24,317 nt of DNA from Pseudomonadota bacterium. Its GTDB lineage: Bacteria > Pseudomonadota > Gammaproteobacteria > Xanthomonadales > Marinicellaceae. This document shows, one piece after another, positions 8,772 to 16,097 of this stretch (position 1 is its first letter; each line of letters opens with the position of its first letter). The stretch spans positions 1 through 24,317 of the forward strand of contig QQUO01000352.1 in NCBI GenBank assembly GCA_008501575.1, in the 5' to 3' direction. Made by a program: the position numbers and the translations under genes. The notes under the pieces were generated by a model that was given only the letters and a program-made list of their open reading frames with translations, ran no database searches and had not been told where the DNA came from.

Positions 8772-9554
8772 TCAATCCAAATCATTGGAATCATTTTCTA
8801 GTGGTTGGTCAGACGGTGGTTGGATTTCTTCATTGCCGGTGTCGGCTTGCCAAACATCTTGCCATGCAATGCGTTCTGTTACAGTCGTCGGACGATTGTC
8901 TTGACTATGTAATTCTACTAAAATTGCGGTTGGAATGAAACCATCGGGTAAGGTGATGGCATAATTCTTAATTTCAAAATATTTAAAGGAAAAGCCATTA
9001 TCCAAATCAAACTGCTTAATTAAATCAATTTGTTTGGCTTGGTCATCACTAATACCCAATAAGTTCAATGTCAGGGTGCCGGTTTTGGTGCGGGCTTTTT
9101 CTAATTTTTGGGCCAGCACAATTTTAAGCTGTATGTGGTTGGCCACCGGTTTTGCCACCGCTTCAAAGACCCGCAGGGTTTTGATGGTGTCTTTGTGGCT
9201 CAATAGGTTTTCATAAAATCCGACATCAGCTTTTAATTGAAGGATTTCTTGGTTGAGTTTGTCCAAATCTAACTTGAGGAGTTGTAAAGCCTGATCTTTG
9301 ACTTTCAGCTCTGTTTGCAAGCGGCTGATGGTGACCGATTGTTGTTGGTTTTCATCACTTAAGTGTTGATTGACTTCGGTCCAGGTTTGTTTTTGGCCCT
9401 TAAAGGCTTTTAAAACATCAATGTCGTAATAGCGTCCGTAAAAAAAGGCAACGATAACCAAGCCGATTAAGGACAGCAGCAGCCAATGCCGCCGTATAAA
9501 GGAGGCTTGTTCTTGTTCGGTTCGGATTATATAACGGGGTGTTTTTGTGGACAC
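8772..9554 (-). CDS. DUF6776-like inner-membrane coiled-coil protein
   Basis: The function is unknown. The 260-residue protein starts with a short cytoplasmic basic segment, followed by one membrane helix (about 25-43, WLLLSLIGLVIVAFFYG). A long heptad-rich stretch at about residues 55-120 (VNQHLSDENQQQ through ELKVKDQALQLLKLDLDKL) is predicted coiled coil. A globular C-terminal domain at about 125-235 contains LTLNLLGISDD and ending-region ITLPDGFIPTAILVEL. This layout resembles DUF6776 proteins of gammaproteobacteria, a recollection I cannot verify here. The start codon is GTG at 9554, about 23 nt downstream of the predicted transcription start; no clear Shine-Dalgarno is visible. It is the first gene of the seven-gene minus-strand run and its stop overlaps the bactofilin frame, so it may work with the bactofilin. 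Confidence 0.8.
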   Translation of the reverse strand: MSTKTPRYIIRTEQEQASFIRRHWLLLSLIGLVIVAFFYGRYYDIDVLKAFKGQKQTWTEVNQHLSDENQQQSVTISRLQTELKVKDQALQLLKLDLDKLNQEILQLKADVGFYENLLSHKDTIKTLRVFEAVAKPVANHIQLKIVLAQKLEKARTKTGTLTLNLLGISDDQAKQIDLIKQFDLDNGFSFKYFEIKNYAITLPDGFIPTAILVELHSQDNRPTTVTERIAWQDVWQADTGNEEIQPPSDQPLENDSNDLD

Positions 9555-9559
9555 GTCGG

Positions 9560-9588
9560 TTGCTGTTTAAACTAAAAAAAGGCATTAT
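9560..9588 (+). promoter_or_regulatory. Possible promoter of the hemJ-like gene, overlapping the divergent -10
   Basis: TTGCTG (9560-9565), a 17-bp spacer and CATTAT (9583-9588) form a modest sigma-70 promoter on the plus strand. Its -10 occupies almost the same bases as the divergent TATAAT, because ATTATA reads as TATAAT on the other strand. The start would fall near 9595, about 24 nt before the ATG at 9619. Confidence 0.35.
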
Positions 9589-9592
9589 ATCA
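9584..9592 (-). promoter_or_regulatory. Extended -10 promoter of the seven-gene minus-strand operon
   Basis: The minus strand reads TGATATAAT: a consensus TATAAT (9589-9584) preceded by the TGn extension (9592-9590). No good -35 hexamer lies upstream, which is normal for extended -10 promoters. Transcription would start near 9577, leaving about 23 nt before the GTG at 9554. Confidence 0.55.
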
Positions 9593-9618
9593 CTTGTCTT
9601 GGGTCGCGATTGAGTTTG

Positions 9619-10053
9619 ATGATGTTGTGGATTAAAACCATTCGTATGTTTTTTGTGGTTAGTTGGTTTGCCTGTTTGTTTTATTTACCCCGTTTGTTTG
9701 TTAATCATGCCATGACCGAGGACCAAGCCGGTCGTTCTTTATTAACCGGATTGCAACAGCGATTAATAAAAATGATGCGCTTTACCATGTGGGGTACGGT
9801 GATATCAGCGGTTTTTCTGGTTTATAGTATTGCCGGTCAGGCCTGGCTTGGTTATATTCAACAAGGCTGGTTTATTGCCAAAATGGTCTTGGTGGCGGTA
9901 TTGATTGTGTATCATTATTATTGTTTTGCCATTCATCGGCAATTTGTGAAAGGCACCCAAAAACGCAGTCATGTCTGGTTTCGTTATTTTAATGAAATCC
10001 CGGCAATAATCTTATTGGTTGTTATCTATTTGGTGCTTGCCAAGCCTTGGTGA
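9619..10053 (+). CDS. hemJ: HemJ-like/CopD-family membrane protein (protoporphyrinogen IX oxidase type)
   Basis: HemJ oxidises protoporphyrinogen IX to protoporphyrin IX in haem synthesis. The 144-residue protein has four predicted membrane helices. It carries the family landmarks: FYLPRLFVNHAM after helix 1, the AKMVLVAVLIVYHYYC helix, the RSHVWFRYFNEIP motif and a short LAKPW end. Length and motifs match the HemJ/UPF0093 group. One point is odd: helix 1 begins MLWIKTIRMFF, where most homologues I recall have His at the Arg position (KALH or KAFH), and that His is thought to be a haem ligand. A frame also opens at a TTG at 9610; I use the ATG at 9619 (ATG at 9622 is equally possible). It is transcribed divergently from the DUF6776-like gene. 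Confidence 0.8.
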   Translation: MMLWIKTIRMFFVVSWFACLFYLPRLFVNHAMTEDQAGRSLLTGLQQRLIKMMRFTMWGTVISAVFLVYSIAGQAWLGYIQQGWFIAKMVLVAVLIVYHYYCFAIHRQFVKGTQKRSHVWFRYFNEIPAIILLVVIYLVLAKPW

Positions 10054-10365
10054 AATATATCTGCCAATGATGACTTCCACAGCGGTGGCGGTTGACCCGA
10101 ATATTTTATGTAAACGGTACAAAATAGCTACATTTATCATCATCACCAATAATTGAGTCGGAATCTAATAAAATACAGCTTGTACCTGAATGGCTTGAGA
10201 AAGAAAATGGCTGCATATCTTGCATAAAATCGCTTAAAACTTATGAATAACTAAGCTTGAAGCGATATTTATACAATCTATTTTGCCATTTTATCCCTCA
10301 ATTCCATTTTTACATGAAACATTCGGTTAAAATAGCCGCCAATCATTCACCTTAAGTACATCACT
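10054..10365 (+). other. 312-bp intergenic region before glyA
   Basis: No gene is supported here. ATCGCTT (10229-10235) and AAGCGAT (10260-10266) form a long-loop inverted repeat. Near the glyA end, TTAAAAT at about 10326 is the best -10 candidate and would place transcription start 25-35 nt before the glyA ATG, but no -35 hexamer with good spacing is present. The leader has no strong Shine-Dalgarno. No terminator hairpin with a T-run follows the hemJ-like gene. Confidence 0.4.
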
Positions 10366-11619
10366 ATGTTTGATAAAAATAACGGTTTAAGTAAAACAGA
10401 TCCGGATTTGATGGCGGCCATCGAGCAGGAAAATCAGCGCCAGGAAGATCATATTGAGCTGATTGCTTCGGAAAATTACACCTCACCTGCGGTCATGGAA
10501 GCCCAGGGTTCACAGTTGACCAATAAATACGCCGAGGGTTATCCCGGGCGACGTTATTACGGGGGTTGTGAGTATGTGGATGTGGCTGAAAATCTGGCCA
10601 TTGAGCGGGTTAAAAAATTATTTGATGCCGATTATGCCAATGTCCAGCCACATTCGGGTTCACAGGCCAATCAAGCAGTTTACATGGCGCTGTTAGAGCC
10701 TGGTGACACCATTTTAGGCATGTCTTTGGCTCATGGTGGGCATTTAACCCACGGCTCACCTGTGAACATGTCAGGTAAGCTGTATAACGCCATTCAATAT
10801 GGCATTGATGATGACACCGGTGAGATTGATTTTGAAGGTGTGCGCCAATTGGCCTTAGAACATAAACCGAAAATGATTATTGGTGGTTTTTCAGCTTATT
10901 CCAAACGCATTAACTGGCAGAAATTCCGTGAAATTGCCGATGAAGTGGGTGCTTATTTTATGGTGGATATGGCCCATGTGGCCGGATTGGTGGCGGCCGG
11001 GGTTTATCCGTCACCGGTGAATATTGCTGATGTTACCACCTCCACCACCCACAAGACCTTACGTGGGCCGCGAGGAGGCATTATATTGGCCAAGGCCAAT
11101 CCGGCGCTTGAAAAGAAACTCAATTCATTGGTGTTCCCCGGCATTCAAGGCGGCCCGTTAATGCATGTGATTGCAGCCAAAGCCACGGCTTTTAAAGAAG
11201 CCCTGCAACCTGCCTTTAAAAGCTACCAACAAAATGTGGTCAAAAATGCCCAAGTCATGGCGCAGGTGTTTATTAAACGAGGGTTTGATGTGGTTTCAGG
11301 TGGTACCGAAAATCATTTGTTCCTGTTGGATCTGGTGGCCAAAGACATCACCGGAAAAGATGCGGAAGCCCGTTTGGGTGAGGCCAATATAACGGTCAAT
11401 AAAAACGCAGTACCCAATGATCCACGTTCGCCTTTTGTTACAAGTGGTTTACGCTTAGGCACTCCTGCCGGCACCACGCGAGGTTTTGATGCCGCTGATT
11501 TTAGTGACATTGCTCACTGGATGTGTGATATTCTGGAACATATGGACGACGCCGCCGTGGTCGCGCAAGTGCGTGAAAAGGTGGCGAAATTATGCCGACA
11601 GCACCCCGTTTACGGTTAA
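10366..11619 (+). CDS. glyA: Serine hydroxymethyltransferase GlyA
   Basis: GlyA interconverts serine and glycine using PLP and tetrahydrofolate and is the main source of one-carbon units. The 417-residue length equals the bacterial norm. Visible: the N-terminal [16 protein letters not shown] segment, [15 protein letters not shown], the [12 protein letters not shown] cofactor-binding loop, [13 protein letters not shown], and the PLP-lysine motif [15 protein letters not shown], where the His-Lys pair holds the Schiff-base Lys. The [15 protein letters not shown] segment near the C-terminus is also intact. It starts 45 bp before nusB in the same direction. The nrdR and riboflavin genes found between glyA and nusB in many gammaproteobacteria are missing. 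Confidence 0.98.
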   Translation: MFDKNNGLSKTDPDLMAAIEQENQRQEDHIELIASENYTSPAVMEAQGSQLTNKYAEGYPGRRYYGGCEYVDVAENLAIERVKKLFDADYANVQPHSGSQANQAVYMALLEPGDTILGMSLAHGGHLTHGSPVNMSGKLYNAIQYGIDDDTGEIDFEGVRQLALEHKPKMIIGGFSAYSKRINWQKFREIADEVGAYFMVDMAHVAGLVAAGVYPSPVNIADVTTSTTHKTLRGPRGGIILAKANPALEKKLNSLVFPGIQGGPLMHVIAAKATAFKEALQPAFKSYQQNVVKNAQVMAQVFIKRGFDVVSGGTENHLFLLDLVAKDITGKDAEARLGEANITVNKNAVPNDPRSPFVTSGLRLGTPAGTTRGFDAADFSDIAHWMCDILEHMDDAAVVAQVREKVAKLCRQHPVYG

Positions 11620-11664
11620 CTCTATCGGTGCCTCAGTGCATCATTATCAGGACAGGCAATCATT

Positions 11665-12123
11665 ATGAGTCAACGAAGAAAAAATAAACGCTTACCCGAG
11701 CCCCTGGCCCGAAAACACCGCGCCCGTAAACGTTTGGTGCAGGCCTTGTATCAGCTCCATTACAATGATGAATCGGTGTCTTCGGTGATTAACCAGTTTA
11801 TTGAAGAGCAAGACTTTAAAAAAGTGGACATGGCTTTTTTTGAAAAAGCCTTGCGGTATATCGCGGCTAATCGAACCGCCATTGAAGCTTTAATTGATCC
11901 CCATTTGGGTCGTGAAAAAGCGTCTTTGGGGGCGGTGGAATATGCGGTGTTGATGGTGGCTGCCTATGAATTGTCGCAAAGCATTGAAACCCCGTTTAAA
12001 GTGGTGATTAACGAAGCCGTTATTCTGACCACAGAGTTTGGCGCTGAAGGCGGGCATAGTTTTGTAAATGGTGTGTTGAAACAAGTGGCCGGCCAAACAC
12101 GTCCGCATGAATTGGGTGTGTGA
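11665..12123 (+). CDS. nusB: Transcription antitermination factor NusB
   Basis: NusB binds boxA RNA with NusE (S10) and supports antitermination of rRNA operons. The 152-residue protein is all-helical, with the N-terminal RHRAR-like basic start (HRARKRLVQALYQLHY) and the C-terminal family signature TPFKVVINEAVILTTEFGAEGGHSFVNGVLKQVA (residues about 110-143, given in pieces: PFKVVINEAV, FGAEGGHSFVNGVL). The N-terminus carries about 15 extra basic residues compared with E. coli NusB. Its stop TGA overlaps the GTG start of thiL (GTGA), so the two are translationally coupled. nusB-thiL-pgpA is the usual order in this class. Confidence 0.96.
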   Translation: MSQRRKNKRLPEPLARKHRARKRLVQALYQLHYNDESVSSVINQFIEEQDFKKVDMAFFEKALRYIAANRTAIEALIDPHLGREKASLGAVEYAVLMVAAYELSQSIETPFKVVINEAVILTTEFGAEGGHSFVNGVLKQVAGQTRPHELGV

Positions 12124-13031
12124 TTAACGAATTCGAACTCATCAATCAGCTTAAATCCCTGGTGCAAGGTCAGGATTCAGCGGTGACCCTGGGTATCGGT
12201 GATGATGCCGCTGTTATTGATCCTGCCTTACTTCCCGCGGGTCACAAAATGGTTATAGCCACCGACACCTTGGTAATTGGTCGACATTTTCTTGCAGATG
12301 ACAATCCCGAAGACATCGGCCATAAAGTCCTGGCGGTAAATCTCAGCGATATGGCCGCCATGGGGGCCATGCCTCAATGGTTATTGATGAATTTAACCTT
12401 ACCAAAAATTGATGGTCAGTGGATTGAAGGCTTGAGTCGGGGTATCAGCGGTCTGTTAAAAAAATTTAAAGTGGAATTAATCGGTGGTGACACCACCTCA
12501 GGGCCCTTAAGCATCGGTTTTACCGTAATAGGACTTGCCAGACAACCGCTCAAACGCAGCGATGCCTGTGTGGATGATTTAATCGTGGTTAGCGGTGAGC
12601 TCGGTTCAGCAGCCTTCGCGCTACATAATCCGGGTCGAAGTAGCCATTGTGATCAACAACTTAAGCGACCACAACCGCGTTTTGATGTGTCTGAAGCCGT
12701 TAAAAACTTTGCCGGTGCCATGATTGATGTTTCTGATGGCTTGCTGGCGGATTTAAATCACATCTGTCAGGCTTCGGGTTTAGGGGCACAAGTGGAATTA
12801 GAAAAAATACCGGTGCATTCGGCCATCAAAGTTGATCTCAAGTGGCGGGATTATGCCTTAAGCGGTGGTGATGATTATCAGTTATGCTTTACCATTCGAT
12901 CCGATGATCAGTCCTTGTTGCCATCTGATTGTACTGTAATTGGTCACATGCATGCCGGATCGGGTGTCACTGTTTATGACAAAGGTCATCGTATTCAAGT
13001 AAATCGCTTAGGCTTTGATCATTTTGGATAA
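12120..13031 (+). CDS. thiL: Thiamine-monophosphate kinase ThiL
   Basis: ThiL phosphorylates thiamine monophosphate with ATP to give thiamine diphosphate, the last step of the pathway. The 303-residue protein has the PurM-like ATP-binding fold: GIGDDAAVID near residue 26, ATDTLVIGRHF, the LAVNLSDMAAMGA motif, GGDTTSGPLSIGFTVIG, IDVSDGLLADLNHI and SGGDDYQLCF, all metal/ATP-binding segments typical of the family. The start is a GTG inside the nusB stop (4-bp overlap, GTGA). No thiamine riboswitch is recognisable upstream, as expected for a gene inside this operon. Confidence 0.97.
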   Translation: MINEFELINQLKSLVQGQDSAVTLGIGDDAAVIDPALLPAGHKMVIATDTLVIGRHFLADDNPEDIGHKVLAVNLSDMAAMGAMPQWLLMNLTLPKIDGQWIEGLSRGISGLLKKFKVELIGGDTTSGPLSIGFTVIGLARQPLKRSDACVDDLIVVSGELGSAAFALHNPGRSSHCDQQLKRPQPRFDVSEAVKNFAGAMIDVSDGLLADLNHICQASGLGAQVELEKIPVHSAIKVDLKWRDYALSGGDDYQLCFTIRSDDQSLLPSDCTVIGHMHAGSGVTVYDKGHRIQVNRLGFDHFG

Positions 13032-13047
13032 AACTAAATAGCGACTC

Positions 13048-13189
13048 CTTCGGGCTTGACCCGGAGGTCCATTTTTGAAATTGATATAAAAATGAGTAAT
13101 AGTTTTGAATTTACACATTATAGCAAAGCAATTAAAAGCGATTGCTTTTGTTCGCTATCGCAAACTGGATCTCCGGGTCAAGTCCGAAG
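13048..13189. repeat. 142-bp inverted-repeat element between thiL and pgpA
   Basis: A 23-bp left arm (13048-13070, starting CTTCGGGCTTGACCCGGAG) is matched in inverted orientation by 13167-13189 at 21 of 23 positions. The similarity continues weakly outward for several bases (GCGAC/GTCGT-like). The 96-bp interior is AT-rich and contains a second inverted repeat, AAAGCAAT (13125-13132) and ATTGCTTT (13141-13148), with an 8-nt spacer. There is no open frame inside. The structure suggests a small palindromic mobile unit (REP or MITE type) or a transcript-folding element. No target-site duplication was identified. Confidence 0.6.
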
Positions 13190-13201
13190 ACGACGCGAGT
13201 T

Positions 13202-13675
13202 ATGAATAAAACCCAGAAAATAGCACTGACCACACCGTCAGGTTTCCTGGCTTTTGGCTTTGGTAGTGGCTTGGCCCCGGTGGCCCCGGGGACATTTGGT
13301 ACGTTGATGGCGATTCCATTGTATGTGGCCTTGCAGACCTTGCCGCCTTTAATGTACTTAGCCGTCGTGGTGGCGGCGTTTATCGCTGGTGTGTGGATTT
13401 GTGGCCGTGCAAGTGAGGTTTTGGGTGTGCATGACCATGGCGGTATTGTTTGGGATGAGTTTGTTGGGTTTTGGCTGACCATGTGGTTGGTGCCCTTTGA
13501 GTGGGCTTGGCTTGTTGCCGGTTTTATTTTGTTTCGCTTGTTTGATATTATCAAGCCTTTTCCAATTGGCTGGATCGATAAAAAAGTATCCGGTGGCTTT
13601 GGGGTCATGATTGATGATGTGGTGGCGGGACTGTATGCGTGGATTGTTTTGATGGTGGCAGGTTTACTGATATGA
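13202..13675 (+). CDS. pgpA: Phosphatidylglycerophosphatase A PgpA
   Basis: PgpA dephosphorylates phosphatidylglycerol phosphate to phosphatidylglycerol in the inner membrane. The 157-residue protein has the N-terminal GFGSGLAPVAPGTFGTL motif, several membrane helices, the GVHDHGGIVWDEFVGFW motif with the acidic and His residues needed for metal and catalysis, FRLFDIIKPFPI, and GGFGVMIDDVVAG. The frame is open upstream to a TTG at 13142, but that would extend translation through the right arm of the inverted repeat. I use the ATG at 13202, which begins MNKTQKIALTTPSGF. Its stop overlaps the ATG of the next gene (ATGA). Confidence 0.95.
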   Translation: MNKTQKIALTTPSGFLAFGFGSGLAPVAPGTFGTLMAIPLYVALQTLPPLMYLAVVVAAFIAGVWICGRASEVLGVHDHGGIVWDEFVGFWLTMWLVPFEWAWLVAGFILFRLFDIIKPFPIGWIDKKVSGGFGVMIDDVVAGLYAWIVLMVAGLLI

Positions 13676-14751
13676 AAAAAATTTTGGTGTTGGGCGGTGG
13701 TCGCATTGGTCGGGTGATTGCTTTAAATTTAAGCGAAGACCATGGTGTTTGTTTGACGGATATACAGAAACCCGAGCAATTAGCCCCCGGCATTAAATTT
13801 AAACAACTGGATGTCACCAATAAGTCTGCTTTACAAAAAGTGGTGTCTGGTTATGATTTAGTGGTTGGCGCCTTACCCAGTGTCTTAGGTTTTAACGCCT
13901 TAAAAGCGGTACTGGAAGCCGGTCAATCAATGGTGGATATTTCTTTTTTTACCGAAGATCCCTTACAGTTGGATGCCCTGGCTAAACAGCATAATGCCAC
14001 GGCCATTGTGGATATGGGATTGGCGCCGGGCTTAACCAATTTATTTGCCGGGCATTTTGTCGCCACCTATGATCAGGTGGATGAAATGGTTTGCCTGGTG
14101 GGTGGTTTACCGGTTGAACGCAGCCTGCCGTTTCAGTACAAAGCCCCGTTTGCGCCTTTGGATGTCATTGAAGAATATACGAGACCGGCGCGCATGCGGC
14201 GTTATGGACAGGCGTTGACTTTGCCTGCACTTTCGGAGATTGAAACCTTATATGTCCCGGGTATTGGTGATTTGGAAGCCTTTAACACCGATGGTTTAAG
14301 AACCTTATTGGACACCGTTGATATCCCCACCATGGCGGAAAAAACCATCCGTTATCCCGGCCATGCATATTTTATTTCACAATTAAAAAAGGCCGGTTTT
14401 TTTGATCATCCACACCGCGACAACACCGCCCAGGTTTTACAAAAACAATGGCAGTTTAACGACTGGGAAGAAGACTTCACGGTGCTGGAAATTCGGGTCG
14501 AAGGCGTTCGACAGGGTCGACAAACCAGTGAAACCTATCGTCTGGTGGATTATTATGACCAAAAGAAGCGCATCAGTTCCATGGCCCGCACCACCGGCTA
14601 CACCTGTGCCGCGGCGGCACGTTTAATGCTGAATAATAAGATTAAGTCAGGCGTATTGGCACCGGAGCATTTGGGGCAAGATGCTGACTGCTTTGAAAGC
14701 CTCCTGGCAGATTTGGCGCTGCGTAACATTTTAATTAAGCCCTGCCCATAA
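13672..14751 (+). CDS. Lysine 6-dehydrogenase/saccharopine dehydrogenase-like oxidoreductase
   Basis: This is an NAD(P)-dependent oxidoreductase of the saccharopine-dehydrogenase superfamily. The 359-residue protein opens with a Rossmann nucleotide-binding motif (MKKILVLGGGRIGRVIAL), followed by VVGALPSVLGFNALKAVLEAG and VDMGLAPGLTNL. The C-terminal catalytic region contains DVIEEYTRPA, EIETLYVPGIGDLEAFNTDGLRTL (in part) and KTIRYPGHA, which resemble lysine 6-dehydrogenases and single-domain saccharopine dehydrogenases. The exact substrate is uncertain. The ATG at 13672 overlaps the pgpA stop (ATGA), so it is coupled to pgpA; an upstream in-frame codon at 13639 is unlikely. The last 80 codons are duplicated at 17276-17497 with only 4 base differences. 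The stop codon lies inside the T-run of the convergent terminator. Confidence 0.85.
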   Translation: MKKILVLGGGRIGRVIALNLSEDHGVCLTDIQKPEQLAPGIKFKQLDVTNKSALQKVVSGYDLVVGALPSVLGFNALKAVLEAGQSMVDISFFTEDPLQLDALAKQHNATAIVDMGLAPGLTNLFAGHFVATYDQVDEMVCLVGGLPVERSLPFQYKAPFAPLDVIEEYTRPARMRRYGQALTLPALSEIETLYVPGIGDLEAFNTDGLRTLLDTVDIPTMAEKTIRYPGHAYFISQLKKAGFFDHPHRDNTAQVLQKQWQFNDWEEDFTVLEIRVEGVRQGRQTSETYRLVDYYDQKKRISSMARTTGYTCAAAARLMLNNKIKSGVLAPEHLGQDADCFESLLADLALRNILIKPCP

Positions 14752-14774
14752 AAAAGGGCTTCCTGCAGAAGCCC
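14748..14774 (-). terminator. Rho-independent terminator of the first C-B-A cassette
   Basis: GGGCTTC (14756-14762) and GAAGCCC (14768-14774) form a 7-bp GC-rich stem with a 5-nt loop. On the minus strand the stem is followed by a run of six or more T, so it terminates the A/B/C cassette. The T-run overlaps the stop codon of the convergent dehydrogenase gene. The same element is repeated exactly at 17494-17520. Confidence 0.8.
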
Positions 14775-14805
14775 AAACTAAGTTGTTCAAATTATTGTTA
14801 TTATA

Positions 14806-15420
14806 TTATGGCGTTGAATCCATAAATAAGCGTACCCCGCATATTTCTTGATTACCACCGGTTTCACCGCTATAAAAGCGAATTGAATAAGTGTAATTAT
14901 AATTATCTACCAGGGTGGTTGTCGGTAGACCGGCATAGACACTACCGTAACCGGTATCACCTGTGGAGACAATGGTTAACTCGCTACTAAAGATACCGCT
15001 GTTGTCAACGGTGTATAAATAGGCGGTGCTGCTGGCTGCGCTGCTGTCGTAAAAGTAATAACGGAACCCATGTATTTCATGGCCGTCTGGCAATTGAAGT
15101 TGCAAATCATAAAAGCCTGATGGGCTGTTGCGGTAAATACAGCCGGCACCGCCATAAATTGATGTCATTGACTTACTGTAAGGGCTGGTACCCGAAGCCG
15201 GTAAATAAACCCCGTAATTACCCGATGGTTCACCGTAAGTTTTCGTGGCCAAATAATCAGGATCATCCGGATTGTCTTTAAATTTACTTCGCCAGCTGTT
15301 ATTCGGAAAGGATTCTCCGGATTTTAGCATCAGCTCATCTTGTAAGGCGTTTTGGCTAAAACCAACACCGGTTACCAATAATCCGCCGATAATGCATAAT
15401 TTAAATAATATATGTTTCAT
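14806..15420 (-). CDS. Exported small protein A (two-cysteine cassette family), copy 1
   Basis: I do not recognise a named family. The 204-residue protein begins with a Sec-type signal peptide (MKHILFKLCIIGGLLVTGVGFS, cleavage likely near residue 21-22), so it is probably periplasmic, surface or secreted. After a polar region comes the domain shared with B and C: YGGAGCIY near residue 90, YDLQLQLPDGHEIHGFRYYF, a STGDTGYGSVYAGLP segment, and the final EICGVRLFMDSTP. The two Cys of GAGC and ICG could form a disulfide. The strand-rich, glycine- and aromatic-rich pattern suggests a beta-sandwich, which is inference. The Shine-Dalgarno AGGAG sits 7 nt before the ATG. It is the last gene of the cassette, 17 bp after B, and ends about 30 bp before the terminator. 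Confidence 0.75.
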   Translation of the reverse strand: MKHILFKLCIIGGLLVTGVGFSQNALQDELMLKSGESFPNNSWRSKFKDNPDDPDYLATKTYGEPSGNYGVYLPASGTSPYSKSMTSIYGGAGCIYRNSPSGFYDLQLQLPDGHEIHGFRYYFYDSSAASSTAYLYTVDNSGIFSSELTIVSTGDTGYGSVYAGLPTTTLVDNYNYTYSIRFYSGETGGNQEICGVRLFMDSTP

Positions 15421-15437
15421 TGTCTTTCTCCTGTGGT

Positions 15438-16079
15438 TTAGCGGTAAAAGTTATTGACAAAAATCACATCATCAGCCACATCCGGTGGCACATAACCGAT
15501 GCGAAAACCGCATAATTCAATAACGGGATCTGTAATGCCTAACCGCACCAAGGTGCCTTGATCATAATCGAGTGTGTGGTCAACAAAGTCACCGACACTA
15601 AAACGCCCTGGTTGGTTGACAATACCACTTGACGCAGAAGCAATGGTTGTAAAGCCTCCTGTATTATCAACCCAGGCTAACGAGCCTGAACCGGATTCAG
15701 TGGTGCTAAAATCATAACCTAACAGAGTGAAAGACACGATTTTTGAGCCATCCGGTAAATCAATGGCTTCATCTTTGGAGATAAAGCCTGAGCTTGAAGA
15801 GGCACAGCCGGCGCCACTGTAATCAAAATTACTGTGACTGAGGGTTTGCATGGCTGCGGCTGTTGAGGAATAGTAGCGGATGGAGGTACCACCGACCGGA
15901 CGATTTTCATCAATCATGGTTTTGGTGTGGGCCTGCACGATATTCCCGGCTCTGTTAACTTTCACGCCTTGTGGTGCATTGGCTTCCTTGGATAGAATGT
16001 CATCACTTGCGGTGACGTGGCCGCCTGTTAACATAACGCCACAGGCAATCAGACTGGCTATATTAATTGAATGTTTCAT
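15438..16079 (-). CDS. Exported small protein B (two-cysteine cassette family), copy 1
   Basis: Function unknown. The 213-residue protein has a signal peptide (MKHSINIASLIACGVMLTGG, cleavage likely after HVTA near 24). A conserved block ENRPVGGTSIRYYSS precedes the shared domain: YSGAGCASSS, AIDLPDGSKIVSFTLLGYDF and LCGFRIGYVPP. It ends in DVADDVIFVNNFYR, a tail that A and C lack. Similar D-x-IF-x-x-x-F ends occur on many secreted proteins of Lysobacterales-type bacteria, as far as I recall, and may be a sorting or assembly signal. Two ATGs are near the start: 16085 is only 2 nt from the AGGAG, while 16079 has 8 nt spacing and is preferred. It lies 18 bp after the stop of C and 17 bp before A. 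Confidence 0.75.
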   Translation of the reverse strand: MKHSINIASLIACGVMLTGGHVTASDDILSKEANAPQGVKVNRAGNIVQAHTKTMIDENRPVGGTSIRYYSSTAAAMQTLSHSNFDYSGAGCASSSSGFISKDEAIDLPDGSKIVSFTLLGYDFSTTESGSGSLAWVDNTGGFTTIASASSGIVNQPGRFSVGDFVDHTLDYDQGTLVRLGITDPVIELCGFRIGYVPPDVADDVIFVNNFYR

Positions 16080-16097
16080 AATCATAACTCCTGTTAA

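Noticed and set aside
10229..10266. Inverted repeat upstream of glyA as a riboswitch or glycine-sensing RNA
   Set aside because: The stem is only 7 bp with a long AT-rich loop, and no conserved riboswitch core was recognised.
13142..13201. Upstream TTG extension of pgpA
   Set aside because: It would translate the right arm of the palindromic element and add residues not found in PgpA; the ATG at 13202 fits the family.
13132..13608. 158-codon minus-strand frame opposite pgpA
   Set aside because: It is antisense to a clear PgpA coding region, its translation is Pro/Lys/Thr-rich without recognisable motifs, and it extends into the inverted repeat; a shadow frame.
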